Source of the DNA: Sanguinoderma infundibulare | Taxonomy: Eukaryota; Basidiomycota; Agaricomycetes; Polyporales; Polyporaceae | Reading direction: 5' to 3' | DNA length: 64,000 nucleotides | Assembly: GCA_032821775.1 (NCBI GenBank) | Contig: JAVLRN010000008.1 | Location: 1,488,001-1,552,000 of the forward strand | Shown here: one piece after another, positions 10,415 to 23,382 of the stretch | Layout: every line of letters begins with the position of its first letter | Numbering within the stretch: position 1 is the stretch's first letter | The notes under the pieces: generated by a model | Told to the model about the DNA's origin: nothing | The model's input: only the letters and a program-made list of their open reading frames with translations | Databases searched by the model: none | Program-made: the position numbers and the translations under genes

Positions 10415-12083
10415 ATGTCCGGCACTTCTATACACAGCCTACCTCCGCTCTCAGAGCAATTGCGCGATATGGACCGCACCGTTACCGTGCGCCCCCCAAA
10501 GCGCCCCGCCCCGGGTCTCAGCGATAGAGCGCAGGCGCGGATGATCAGACAAAGGCTCATGGAGGAAGAGCAAGAGTTGGAGGATCTCGAGGCGTTGAAA
10601 GTTACGGAGGTACGTACTTATCTCTTGAGTTTCATAGATTTTCGAGCCCTTTCGCCTGCTCTAACCACCTCGGCTAATCCTCTCGCACGCATGTGCAGGA
10701 AGAGCTCCGTATTCTCCAAGAGTCTGTCTCTTCCGTCAAAGCCGAGTTCACAGACCTCGACGGTCTGTCCTGGGACACTCCATCGGCTCGTCAGATCCTC
10801 CTCAGCTGGGTCCGTCTATCCCTGTCTTTATTTCGAAACATACCAGCTGACGCCGCCTGCAGCATGCCCAACAGGCCACCCGCTCCTCCTCTTACGATGA
10901 CATCCGCCTTGCGGATCTCGCCCTTCGCATGCGCGGCGCCAGTCCCTCCCACTCTCGTCCCCGCCGCTCACTGGCCTCAATTATCCATCTCCCTGGCCTC
11001 AGCGCGAGCGCCCCGAACTTGTCTGAACTCTCCACTGCGACTATTCGACCCCAGGGAGAAACCCACATCACGATCAAGGAAGAGAGCACTACCTACGTGG
11101 ACAACCACCCCACCGCGTTCGACATGACGGTCCGGGCGCGGGAGGCGGTTACCCCAATGGCCCAAACGCTAGGCGTAGACAGCGACACGGAAAACGAGCG
11201 GACACCACTCCCCGCACTCTTCCAGTCCATCCCGCGCGAGTCCGTCGACATCGGGCGCACCCCGCAACCCTTGCGCTTCACCGGAGACGTTGACATCGAC
11301 GCCGACGCTGCGTTCGCGACACCAGTCCCGGTTCGCTCCGGACGTCCCGCGATACCCAAGTCGCATTCCGCCCCGTGCGTCTTTGCCAAGGATGAGGGCA
11401 CCTTCCTCCGATCGTCATCGTCGTCCACGAAGGGCTTGCAGCCGACGAAGCCGCTCCCTCCGAGCCGCATCCCAATTTTCCGGAGCAAGTCGCTCGGCAC
11501 AAAGCCAGCTGCTGAGCTCGCGACGCAGGCCACGCGATGCTTCAGCTCATCGTTGCCTCCTTCTAGGTCTGCGCCCGTTTTCTCCCGCCCTGGCACGTCG
11601 CCTCGCCGGACGGCAACCCCTCGCTCACCTGCTCCCTGCCCACCCAGGCTGCGACCTTTGCCAGCGCTCGACGTCTTCTCGCTACCAGAGGCCCCGGCCA
11701 CGGCGTCGCCGCAACTGCCGCCCCGCTCGCCCCTCCGCAACTCGCCCGCGCTCAACCGCAACGCGGCATTCCAGCCGTCGACCTCCCTGCCTTCGTCTCT
11801 ATCGCTGTCTCTCTCCACGACTCCTCCCTCGTCTCCCCTAAAATCGCCGAAGGCGCCAAAGTCTCCATGGTGCGCCTCAACGAAACTCTCTTTCGCCCAC
11901 AGGTACAACTACCGGCCTGCCGCTTCGCGCGGCAGGCAGGTGAAGACGCGGGTCCGGCCTCAAGAGACGCGCCGGAGTTTGGCAGAATACATGGAGATTG
12001 AGAGAGGCGAGGCTGTGCCTGGAGGGTCGGACGTGGCTCTGAAGAACACTATGGGATGTTCGACCGGGGAAGAGTGGGCATGA
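10415..12083 (+). CDS. Disordered Ser/Pro-rich protein, divergent to PCNA
   Basis: Exons 10415-10609, 10699-10809 and 10863-12083 join in phase 0 and give 508 residues. The first 100 residues contain two charged helical stretches (RMIRQRLMEEEQELEDLEAL and EEELRILQESVSSVKAEF), probably a coiled coil. The remainder is low-complexity, rich in S, P, T and R, with many SP and TP pairs typical of CDK target sites. No enzymatic domain was seen and no family recognised. Placement across an MBF-type promoter from PCNA suggests, by inference only, cell-cycle-regulated expression and perhaps a chromosome or spindle-related job. Further introns inside the long third exon cannot be excluded. Confidence 0.6.
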
Positions 12084-15000
12084 GAAGTAGGCCGTCCTTC
12101 GTGCGTGCTGTCGTTCATTGCTACGTCGCATGCTGCCGTGCCGTGCCGCAACCACACTCACATCGCTATCCTACGCATGTCTTTGCTTTGCGTTTATGTT
12201 GTTGTTTCTTGTCCTGTGCCACGATTTCGGACATCTCTCGGAATACATATGCCACATAGGCTACTACAATTACTTGTATTATAACGCACCCCCGACTAAA
12301 CTACCGTACTGCGACTGGGACCACGGTCGCGATGTATCGATATATCTTGCACTACATGTGTAATTCTCCTACTACCTGCCGTCCGGCGGCAGATAACGAG
12401 TTTAACATCAGAGCTTCTTGTCAGATCGCCGTGAAGTCTGATCGGAGGTCATACGAGTCCAGCTCGCTCGTTACGGGACACTCACCCCTATTTGCCGGGT
12501 TGACTTGTAACCACCATAATGGACGACTGACGGCGCCCCCGCACTAGTCCGAAGGTTTTCCTGTACGTACGCGATCGGTTCCGCCTGCGCCTTTCATCTT
12601 CTAACATACACGGCCATCAGCTCCAGTAGGGGAAGGAATGGTTGATCAAACATTTGAACTGGTGGAAGCGCGTGAATGTTACATGTCGTGAAACTATCTC
12701 GTATGTGTAGGTGTGAGAGATGCTTGATTGTATATTCGCGTGACAGCGTCAGATCCAAGAGTTCAACACACGGCCCAAGAGATTTGGTGTCAGTGTGAGG
12801 TGAAAGTGTGTGTGGCTTGTCACGGATTTGGCAAACATCGGAGTCTGAATCGGGCTGTTGGGATAGCTGGCATAAGCCGACACTCTCCTTCGGAGGTTCC
12901 CGGTTTCTTTTTCCGACACGCCCGACCACGTCGTCTGCTGTTTTTTGTCTCCTTTCTCTTGAGTTAGCTCTTAATGACTTTGCGCATGCAAACGGTGGTA
13001 CCTCGCCAATGTTCACAGCGTCTCCTTACCCGACATCCCAGGCCCCATGGCACACGGGCGGAGGTAAGTTCTTGGGTACTTTCGTTCTGCGATGATCGCC
13101 GACTCCCGGTAGCTCTTGTCAGGTGTCTTTGTCAGATTGGCGGCCGACATTCCTTTACCTGGCTGGACATCGCTACTGCGTGGAGTCAAGCGTAGGAGGG
13201 GCAAGAGGTACGTACGTGCAGGATTCCGCTCTTCGATAGTCGAATTCAGCGGATGGCTCATGTAAAGCCAGGCCTACCACTCGCAAATATCTGATTCACC
13301 ACGATGCCGGTTGGCGATTTTAACGGTCAGTCAACTCATTTTTATGCATTTCGGTGTCAGTTTGTCACATGAGACGCGTTTTTCGACGCAATCGTGCCGA
13401 CATATCGAACAAGCTACGATGCCACTGTTCTACCAGCCTTCTGCCGAGCCACTCAGGTCTGTCCAATGGCGCTGCTCTCAGCCATCTGTCTGCGAGGTTA
13501 GGCTTCTGTCGGTGCTTCGTAAAGGGCTGAGTGAGCGCGATAGGGACGGCCGTTTTGAGTCTGCGAGAGCTTTCTTTGGACGGCCTGCCCTTGAAGAAGC
13601 CTCTTCAGCGCATCCCGCTAGAGCCCGCTGGACGCGCGCAGGATACTTCAGACCCTACCTGCGATGAGTTCTAGCTTCGTTTGGGAGAGGCGAGGCTGAG
13701 TTCATTGCATCGGTCCAGTTCAAATTGAAAATTTCTCTGCATGAGTAGCACATATCAAAGCATCCTTCATTGACACGCGCCCGTCTGGACTCACAGCTCG
13801 GCCGATGTAGCACAGTATGTTTGATTTTCCTCCCGAGATAACCGTTCGGACGGAGCCTCAGGCGGCTGACCACGAGGGTCGCGTCCGAGTCTTCCGAACC
13901 TTAAGCTGCGGCTCCGTCATCACAGGGAACTTTGGGCTGTCAGGATCCGTGGATGCCGGTGACGGGCGGCATGAATGGGCGTCCGCTGTTTTGCGAACTC
14001 CAACAACAACGCGGCACCCGTGAGTCATTCCAAGAACACTGGATCCACTCGCCATGGTTTTTGAGCCGAGGGTATCTGGATGACACCATTGTGCCGTCAT
14101 TGCAGCGACAGCAAGGCCGATTCGACGATGGATACAAGGTACCCTTGAAGCGGCACGAACCAACGCTGAGCGCAAGAATCGTAGGGTCTGTCCAGTCGAG
14201 CGATCCCTCCCTAACCCTCCCATGAACCATATCAGATTTTTACAAGCCCCGCGCTTCCGCGCGCTTCTATTCCCATCGGCCCTTCTCGCCGCCCACCGCC
14301 TGACGACGACGATCTACCTCCGAGAAGGTTCACAGATTGCGTTCGCACCCACGGATCCCACCCAGCGTCACCGCTCTCGCGCCTCTTCCATCGAGCCATC
14401 CATCTTCCCTGTCCGAGGTTGTCTGGCGGCCCTGCAGATCATCAACCATGCGTCCCAACCACGCTCCAACGATCACGCTCTTATGCCTTCTCCGACCGCC
14501 CTATGGGCGCCTCTCAACTTCTCCCCGAGTCAGGTGAGGGAGTCCGCCATCCTTTCCTCCTCGCTTGGGCTCAACCTGGTAACGCCGAATCCTATTGGCG
14601 TCACAAGTAAGCACCCAAGTATCTTCTCCGATGATGGCGATAGCAGTGGTCTGACGGATGCTTGCCGCGCACGCGACGATTCAGTCGCGAGCAGGCGCGG
14701 AGAGCGAGGAGGGCCGGGTTCTTTTTCAATCATCTGGCCCAGCATCTGCGCTCAATTCGCTCGGGCCAGCCTTACAGTATGCCGCCGGCACAACCGGCGT
14801 CAACTCCGGCCTTTAGTCGGACGTTCAGCGCGCGCAGCGTGCGCGTTTGTGGCGGATCTGTGTGGTACACATCACATCCCGCAGGCTCTGCCAGTGGTCC
14901 CGGATAAACAAAGACGCTTCCAAAGAAACAGTCTTTGATGACGGCCAGCACAGCGCCATGCTAACGCAGTAGAGTGCGGTGCACCTAGGACGCCAGAACG

Positions 15001-16944
15001 GATGCACGTTTGTTTAGCTTATCTCTGGACAAACCTCGGCCTGTGGTCTTCCCCGTCTTCCTCGTCGTGATGGACTGACGCCCTCCTGGCCCGAGACATT
15101 CCCAGACCGCGCTTTGTCCCGGATTTGGTTTTGGTTGTTGCGGGCCTAGTGAAATAAGCACCCGTCCATCCCCAACACCGTACCGTTCATTGAACGCCGA
15201 ATCAACAACCATCTGAATCAGCACAGCTACTGCCCTTCCGAGTCGCCGCAACGCCTCCTGATCTTCTCTTCCAACATTGCGACTCTTCGAATCCACGCCT
15301 TAACCGCAGGCACAGTGGCACTACAGTACTTCCAAGCGATGGACTCAGAGAGGGGAGACTGCGCCGCCTCAAACGAAGCCGGTACGTACCACAAAGTCGC
15401 GAATTTCGTCTCCACCCCAGGTGCATCTCGACACCAAGGCAACGAGCCACACAAGAGGGAACAAGAAGCTCCACTATGCGACCGACGCTTCGGGCGGCGG
15501 ACCGGGCGGCACATATACAGTGCGTACCCAGCAATCCAGTGCCTGACTCGGACCTTCAAATCAATCGCACGACCATCACGAAGTCCGAATTCGCAACCTC
15601 AATCACCATCAACACGAAGGTTCGGCCGAGCCGTCAGAACTCTATAATAGCATTCTCCGACGCCGGGCTATCCGACCAGGCAACAGCGATTCCCATTCCC
15701 AACGGCCCCATTGGCAATTGCGCCATCGCGAGTTGGGCCCAAGAGAGCCCGAGGTATATACATAGATATCGAGGAACGGGGGGTATATATACATCGCAGG
15801 TCACAGGACAAGACAAGACAGTGGCGCGTATTACGATTAGGCGATCCGGGATGTCTATCATAGGGAACGCGCACGATAATATATAGATACATACAAGTGC
15901 GGTACAAGAAGCTCTTCTCTAGATCAGTGGGTTGCGAGCAGCGGCCGGGGGCGGAAGACGACAGGAACGGAGGACGAAGAACGAAGGACGCCTGTTGCAG
16001 AGAAGCGAAGGTGAGCGCGAGAAGGGAAGTGTGATGACGCAGGTCGGTGCCCGGCGAGGAGAGGTATGGGAAGATGGCGGGATGATTTCGGTACGATGCG
16101 ACGAGACACGGCGTCGAAGCAAGGCAGAGAAAGGAAGCGGGTGCAGGATGCTAGCGAATGGATGACGATCGAGGCAGTGAGTGAGCGTCACCCGGCCGGC
16201 ATAGATATCAATATGTACAGCGGTGCGCGAGAGCAGTAAGCAAGCACGGACGAACGAGCACGAGCCTCGAAGCCGAGTCGAGTAGCGTAATGTATACAGG
16301 AGCAGCAGACGGGTGTATGGATATGGACGTATGCATATGCGTACCGATGGCAACGGTGATGACGATGAGCTAGGAAGTGTACAACAAAGTTGATACATAT
16401 GGTGGCTGACGATTATCGATGCAGTGGTATTGTATGGATATTCAGACGGCGGTATGTGGAAGGAACATGAGATCAGCAAGTTAGTTTAGTGGCACATCCA
16501 ACAACAATCAAAGGAGTGGACAGGTGTGTAGTGCGGTACGCGATACGGTGTTGGGCTGTGGGATGACGTGGGCCAAGCATTGAACGTTCAATCGTGATAG
16601 TCAGGATAGGGAATCAGCCATGAGCAACACATGGCCAGCGCGGCACAACATTCTGGGCGCCAGACACAGTTTAGGAAGGACGATGGAGGGAGGAGAAGCG
16701 CAAGGTTGGACAGCGAGGCTGTGTGAGGTGGCGAAGTGCCACCATCGCACAGGGGGCGGCAGGAGGGGCGCGCGTTGACAAGAGTCATGATACGGCGGAG
16801 AAGATGCAAGATGTCGAACGAGGGAGAGAGAGAGCACTTCCTATCATCTCGATGGTCCGGTTGAGGGACTGAATGCCGACGTCGAAGGTGTTTCGATCAA
16901 GGGACTGACCGCGAGTACATCCGATGCTCAAGGCGAGAGCACAA
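12084..16944. other. Long stretch without a resolvable gene
   Basis: Many short open frames occur on both strands (for example 12598-13016 minus, 13858-14230 both strands, 14222-14938 plus), but none shows a recognised domain or a consistent exon chain. An AT-richer segment at 12180-12360 may be the 3' flank of the preceding gene. 15880-16940 is mostly purine-rich on the plus strand and may include the 3' flank of the G-alpha gene, which ends at 16945. Confidence 0.3.
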
Positions 16945-19900
16945 TTAAATCACGTTGACGCTTTGGAGATGCGCGCGCAGGATCCCTTCACGCACTGTAC
17001 GTCGAGAAATCGAGTCGGGGAATGGATCACAGCATGGTGGATGTCGGATGTCGGATGTCGGAGTAGCAGACGGCAGCGGAGCGCGCAAAAGACGAGTTGA
17101 TCAGCAACTGTTCCCACCAAACAGTTTTACAAGAGAAGCGCAGATGCAGCACTCACCGCCAACGAGGATCGCAGCCGTCGAGCGCGTATCCTATGCACCG
17201 CTCGTCAGCCACATGCGCTCGCACTAGGTCACGACAGCATGACGAATCCAAGACAGAAGAGATACATACAATGACGGACGTCTCGTGCCAGTAGAACGGC
17301 CGCGCCTTCGGCGACAATCGTTTCTAAGATCAAGGGTCGGTTAGCGTGCCGCCCACGCCCATCCACGCCCTCGAAGATTGACACGTACGTGGTATCCTCG
17401 GAACTTGTCCCTGAAGTCTACACGCACGCCCACAAACGTCAGCACGGACATGGTGTGCCTAGGTGAAGTCGACGTACATTTGGTGACGTTTGCGATGTCA
17501 TTTGGCTGGTCACCGTAGCTGGGGACGTACTTGACGACACGGATGCCTGCCGCGAGCGTCGCCTGCAGGATGTCCATCTGCATATGATGTCAGTTGCCAA
17601 TTCGTCTGTGAACGAATCCAAGCAGAAAGACGGAACACCGATCCACACCACACGCATCACGCCCTCAATCCCCCAAACCACATGCATGCTGGCACTGTCC
17701 CGGAATGATGCGCCATCAGATAACTCAGACAGCTTGGACAGCACGAACGCACGCCACACCACAGGATTCCATCCAACAGCCTGTCCGATAATCCACATCC
17801 GCAGTCGTGCGCCCGGGTATGGGGCAATGCACTTGCCAGCACCGGGTGTTTCGGGCGGCGGGCAGGCAATGATGCTCACGATGGCGGCAGCCGCAGTCCG
17901 AAGAGCCCGCGAATGCGAAACAGGAAGACGAAGATCATGGACGCACCTTGTTCAGGAAGAGGATGAGCGTCGTCTTCGCCAGTAGCGCATTTGTGCACAC
18001 TTCTCGCCAGAGCGTGATCGAATCCTCCTGTATGCGCATCGACGGTCAGGCAGGGTGTTGACACAACGGAAGGAGACGGAGGTGACGCACAAGACGGTTG
18101 ACCTTGGAGTCCTCCTCGAGCGTGAGATTGAACGCCAGCGGGGCGAGGAAGATGATCGCCTGGACGTCATCAAAGTACGGTATCCAGTGTTGGCGCTGTT
18201 ATTCATAGCGGTCATTACGGATCACGATGAGGATTGGTTAGATTCAAGAGACGAAGATGAGGACGCACGCAGCTTCGACTTCCGCCGACGTCGTAGATGT
18301 ACCATTCCGTCCCGGGAAGCGCGCCGCTCTCCATCGTAAAGTGGTGCTCTTCCACGCCGAGCGTGCACACTCGTGCTCGGACAATGTCGTCTGCTCGGAC
18401 ATTGAGTGACTACGTGGGCATGATATCCAGCAGAACGCACCGTCTGTTGGCTCGTAGTTGATCGCCGCGACTCGTCCCGCGTCGTTCAAGAAGCTACGTG
18501 CATGCTTGAACCGACCCACAGAAAGCTAAACGCCGAGATACTCACAAGCCGGGCATGTCCTGTAACCGCACATTGTGCTTCTTCAGCACACCCTTGACGA
18601 CTCCATCCTCCCAGAGCGTGACGATGTCGTCCTTGCACGCGGCGAGGACTGCGGTCGGGTTGTCTTTGATTCTCGCGTCCGCCGTGTTTGGTCGACTCTG
18701 CGAGCTGCCCTTCATCGCGCTCACGAGCGGCTTTGCGGGAACAACAGGTCCGAGCGTACTTGTGTTGGCGCTGAGGGCGGTCATAATGCCCTTCCAGCCG
18801 CTGCCCGCGCGGACATAGACGTCCTTGCTCGCGGCACCACCGTCGGGGAGAAGCTTCTTCATGAGCTCCTCCTCGATGGGGAGGAGGGCGGAGAGGCGCA
18901 TGCGGATTCGACGGTGGTTGTCTGTCAGTGGGGAGGTGGAGAAGCGGACGCCAGGCGAGGTGGGCGTGCGACCAGCGACGCCCTTGCCTTTGGCGATGGA
19001 GGAAGCGGTTGTTGTTTGAAGCGAGGACTCCCATTCTTCTTGGAGTACTTCGAGGAGACGCTTGATATTTCTGTAACACGGTGAGCAGGCGGTTCTGCAC
19101 AGGAGAGAAGAGGAGGGACGGGCACGCCGGGCTGGGTGGATGCAAGCGCGTGGGCACGACACTACCTCAAACCATGACGTAGAGAATGCGTCCCCCGTGC
19201 AGGACACGCGCGTCCCCGAAGACACATGGAGTGTGAAGTGCGCTTCCGCGCGGAATATGTTGATTGGCAACGGGAATGAATGGGGCGCAGGCATAATGGA
19301 AGCACTGTTCAGCTTTCAGCGCATTGAAGAGGTGCTTTGGGAGGCGCCTCACAGCACCCCAGCTACCAGATGAAGGGAAGTCCTCCACTGGTCTGTACGA
19401 CGTTCACCAGACATGGTGAGAGGATCTTCCTTTGAGACCACACATGTGAAGCCAGATTGGGACCCCATTCCGAATAGAAAGGGAGACAGAAGACAGGAAG
19501 GTATCCAATACGTCTGTTGGATTGGTGGGGGCCCTCCGCTTCACACACGTTCGACTCCTCGCCATAGATTTCGGTAGGGAGCTGTGTCCCGGCGACGCGT
19601 CAAAACTCAATGAAGTTCGCGCGACTGATGCCAATGATGTCGTTATGCTGATGCATGCTGGCATGACTGGATGTATGCGCCCGCGTGCGACACTAGACCG
19701 AATCATCGAGTAGAGAATACATCATGCACGACAGGCACGTCGGCGTGGAGTGTGGCATGCCTTCGGTCATGCGAACTGTTGGACGAAAGGAAACCGCCAC
19801 TCGCATATACACAGTTCACCAGGCGTCAAGGGAGGGCATGGTTCTGGAGACCCACACACGAGAGGCCCTCCGTTAACGGCTGGTAAGGAGACGACCCCAG

Positions 19901-20398
19901 TGGTGGAATCGATGCATTTCCGGTCCCAGGAAGGAGGCGGGACTGACCTGATCAAGTTGAGCTGGATGATGGTCTTCCAGGCGGCGCGCTCCTTGTGGAA
20001 GTGCTGGGGGGAGAACGCAAGTTGAAAGTCTGACATGAATGTGCGCGTCAAGGACAAGCGCGAGAGACCAAATGTGAAAAGACGAACTCTTCAACGTTGT
20101 GCTCTTGCCCGATTCTGCCTGGCCTGTACGGCAACGTCAATCAACGCACTAGACGAGTGAATAGGTGATGCGCACCTAGAAGGAGAATCTTTATGGCTTT
20201 CTTGCGTCGCTCGAAAGCTTTCCTGGAGTGCGCAATCTCGTCGTCGATCTCCTTGGAGACGCGTATGGCCTCCTCCTGCTGACGGATCCTCGCAACGCGG
20301 TCCTCGGCCGACTCATCTGGGGGCGGTTGAAGCGCGAGGGACAGAGGGTCGTCTGGGTCTTGCTGGGACCAGAAGGATTTGGCAGCCATCGTGGCCAT
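16945..20398 (-). CDS. Atypical heterotrimeric G-protein alpha subunit (497 aa, 13 exons)
   Basis: Exons: 20398-20176, 20123-20088, 20029-19948, 19070-18546, 18493-18441, 18390-18269, 18195-18091, 18027-17947, 17577-17478, 17417-17389, 17323-17270, 17190-17157 and 16994-16945, all in phase. The P-loop is GQAESGKST (from residue 75). Switch I reads DIVRARVCTLG (catalytic Arg 313 and Mg-binding Thr 316 present). Switch II reads DVGGSRSCRQHW with Ser 344 where Gln is expected. The base-binding motif is NKMD (408-411). The end is DTRSTAAILVGVREGILRAHLQSVNVI. Canonical subunits have about 350 residues; the extra length is mostly an insertion in the helical domain (about 115-288). No N-terminal MGxxxS lipidation signal was seen. 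Introns 3 (877 nt) and 8 (369 nt) are unusually long. Confidence 0.9.
19071..19947 (-). repeat. Expanded intron 3 of the G-alpha gene with an internal repeat
   Basis: The phase-2 junction (ATC AG | A AAT) makes this an 877-nt intron, while most introns in the gene are about 50-100 nt. Two stretches resemble each other: around 19155-19290 and 19688-19800 (both CGACACTA..., GTAGAGAAT, GACAGGCACG or similar, GGAGTG, then AACTG or similar). This suggests insertion and duplication of foreign or intergenic DNA inside the intron. No coding capacity was recognised. Confidence 0.45.
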
Positions 20399-21769
20399 GG
20401 CGTGAGAGAGGAGAGGCAGGGAGGAGGAGAGGGGGAAGGGAGAGAGCGCAAGCAAAGAGAGGGAGAGGGAGAGTTGGCGCGGGAGACGACTCCGAGGCGA
20501 TGCACCGCCCTCTGCGTCCGGCATTGACTGGTCCGGCTCTCCGCTCCTGCCACTGGCGCTCCTGCCACTCGCCCTGGGCGCCTCTCCTGCACCGCTCTGC
20601 CCCGCCGATCGGTCGTTGCCTCAGGCGAGATCGCGCGGCCATCTTGCTCTCAGCCACCGCCCACACAGTCCCTGCCCCGACCCATGCCCTCTCTAGACTC
20701 ACAGAGTTGTCAACGAGCCTCTAGATGTTGGCGTCCAAGAAACAGATTCAGTCTCCCTGCGGGCATAGTTCGAAGCCCCTTGATGCTCCAATCATCGACA
20801 GCCGACAGATCTGGTCTCGTCCGCGCTTGATTCAAGGACGACGGGTATGCCGTCCTCCATTCGTCCGCGTCCGCGAGTTAGTTCATTTCTCTCTGGGACC
20901 GCATCGTTCTTTATTATTGTGGTTTTCTTTCAGAACATCTCCTCTGGCTTCTGCTGACACTACCTGACATTGATCCTGGGAACTCCGTCCGAGTGCAATG
21001 CCGATCATTCCCAGGGTCAACATCGCGCATCGCCCTTCCGACCATCGCCGTTCCCGAATCCCCAAACCCCCACCAGCCCGTACCCCACATGGACTTTCGA
21101 GCCACGATCTCGACGACTATTCGCATCTCGCCACCCTCTTGAATATTCGTAGTCTGGTTAGAACTGTTCTCATCGCCGCAGAGTCCATGTTGCTGTCAGT
21201 CGTGACCAGCGGGAGATCACAGCCCCAATCACGTCTTGCTCATATCCCCCCACCAGCCTGTCTGCAGTACTCTCACCTGCTTCTCGTGCGCGTCACGACT
21301 CACCTTACCTTTTCGTTTCCGTCTCCGTCCTTGCGATACACGTCGCACCGGTGCAACTGTCTCTCCGTTTTAGGAAGCGCAGCAGAACATTGTAAGTCGC
21401 GCGCGTCCCAAGATCGCCTCCCTGGCCATCTTCAATCGAGACCTGCTTTGATCAGCGATAGCGTATGATAGGAATACTTAGCATCTGAAGCAGCCCGACG
21501 GATTGGATGCAAGGGCGCCTTCCACGGACGTTGAGAAGAAAGGCGATCTGGAGCATGCAGGACCTTCCGCCACACGGCGTCCGCGCGATATACATACAAT
21601 CACGCGTGTATTCATTGTTCCAGGGCTCGGAGTTTGCATGCTTGGACGCTTCATTCAAATAAATCGTCCTACACGATTCATCACCACAAAGCTCGGGTAC
21701 GGAAGGCCTCACATACCTCATCACCGCTCAAGATATTCGCAAACTAGTAAAGCAAGGAGACTGGGAGTG
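20399..21769. other. Upstream region of G-alpha, no gene resolved
   Basis: Purine-rich minus-strand-oriented sequence directly upstream of the G-alpha start, then scattered short frames. No exon chain or known motif was supported. Confidence 0.3.
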
Positions 21770-22028
21770 TCAAGTTTCGGCTCGAGCGCCGGGCTCGTCT
21801 TTCTCCACCTCTCCGACGGGTTCCGATTCCCGCGAGGACTTTGCGGGCTCTGACTGTACGAGGCGGAGAGGCACTACAAGGCCAATGGCAGCCTGTCGCC
21901 GCGTGACGATGCGGATACATCAGCGACAAATGCTCGTCAACGCGAAGGGGGCCGGGGGGACGCACCTTGACCAAAGTGGACAGCAAAGTCGAGAACAGGA
22001 TAGCGAGGAAGCGAGTCGTGGACCTCAT
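21770..22028 (-). CDS. Possible small secreted acidic peptide (48 aa)
   Basis: An ATG at 22028 opens a 21-codon hydrophobic leader (MRSTTRFLAILFSTLLSTLV) ending in a phase-0 GTGCGT donor, much like the leader exon of the zinc-ribbon genes. The acceptor CGTACAG gives a second exon at 21853-21770 that is acidic and ends in TGA (SEPVGEVEKDEPGARAET). Homology to anything known is not visible. The call rests on splice sites and composition only, and further exons may be missing. Confidence 0.25.
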
Positions 22029-22678
22029 CGCGCTGGGAACAGAGGCAGGCAGGGGGTGCTTGACGTAAGTGCTAGGGCACCCCACTCGAGCTGCTGGAGC
22101 AAGTACCGGAAACTTACTGATCTTGCGACCGGCGAATCAACGTAGTGGACCGCCCGCGTATCTTTCCGAGGAGGATGGCTCTGTTATTCAATGTACTGAA
22201 GACGCTGCTTCCGAGCCGGTCACACATGGAGCGCTGCGCAGCGGTTCCACAGATCCCGCCAAAGATGCGTGGTATTCCAGAGGCGCATAGTTTGCGGGCT
22301 GTGCACCATCTTGCACTGTCTGTCGTGACCGCAGCAAAGTTAGACTCCAAGCCTGATCAGAGGGGTCGCAGTGCCGGATATGCCAGAAGTGGTCGGCAGG
22401 AATCAGAGGGAAAGGTAGCGGCAGTAAAACGCATAGAGAGATATCCTGTGTCGCCAAATGGCAAAGTCAGATCAGTCTACCGGTTGCGTTGAAGAAGTAA
22501 AATTTTGATGGAATGAGGGAGGGAGACGACGTCGGTAGTACCCGGGAGCATGAACCGGAAACCTCCGAAACAGGCGTTTACCTAGGCCATCCAACAGCGT
22601 TTGAACGTTTGAACGCCGACCGTACTAATACGTCTCTCGCCTCTATGATATGTATGTCTCTCACCAAATTCCGTTAGG

Positions 22679-23382
22679 ATGAGTATCCCTGAGAAGGGCA
22701 AGTTCCGGAGCGGCTACAACATCAGCATAGCCCCGTGTCAGCGATACTCAGGTTGCGGACGGCCATCATGATGGCACGGCATCGCTTTCACCGACGTCGA
22801 CGTTCAAGGCGCTGTAAGTACACCGTGTATGTACCCTGAATTAGAGTGTATACTTATTTCGCTTCTCCTGATTCCGTTTCGCAGCATGTACCCGCTACGT
22901 CATCCGCGAGACGTTTCGGAAGCGTTACCTGGATGCCACTTCATCTTCACCGGGTTCGGCGGCCCCTAGTTGCCAAAGGCGAGCGCGAAAGGGCTCGGCC
23001 GGTGTATGGAGATATTTATTAACACAGCGAACAGCTTTATCCCAGACGAGGGTACGCGCGAGAAGGCGGGGTTCAAACAGCTGTCCGGACTGGACTTAAG
23101 TTCGAGGGTGATCCTCGAGTGCGCTCTAGCGCTTCCTGTCTTCAATAAATAAGGGTGAGGAGGCAATGAATCTTGTCATTATTCTGTGCGAAACGAATGC
23201 GTGCTAACTTTATATTCCACTGTGCTGCAGGAACTCAGGACATGCTGGTGAGGGGTCGCGAATGTCCCATCGAGCTGTACGGACTCTCAGTTCACGATTT
23301 CTTGCGGCCGTCCTGTAACAAAGTATTTATGTCCCTATTCTGTGTCTTTAATTTTCCTCTTCCGCAGTTCATGCATGTTTGA
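22679..23382 (+). pseudogene. Unrecognised paralogous family, copy 1 (decayed)
   Basis: The middle part (MEIFINTANSFIPDEGTREKA, GFKQLSGLDL) aligns with CIEAFIDISNNLIAEEAVRETA in copy 3 (27397-27838), and a later exon (GRECPIELYGLSVHDF) aligns with GRECVELYGLPAREF. A short first exon near 22679 (MSIPEKGKFRSGY) resembles the start of copy 2. The body contains two lesions: an extra GATGCCAC-like insertion near 22932 that shifts the frame, and an in-frame TAG at 22967 where copy 3 has a serine codon. It is therefore most likely a pseudogene. The function of the family is unknown to me. Confidence 0.55.

Noticed and set aside
11093..11908. Minus-strand frame of 271 codons
   Set aside because: It is antisense to exon 3 of the gene at 10415, with codon pattern and exon chain supported only on the plus strand.
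12598..13016. Minus-strand frame of 140 codons
   Set aside because: No domain, signal peptide, paralogue or splice support; composition fits chance.
14222..14938. Plus-strand frame of 238 codons
   Set aside because: Despite its length there is no recognisable motif, the start is arbitrary and competing frames are equally open.
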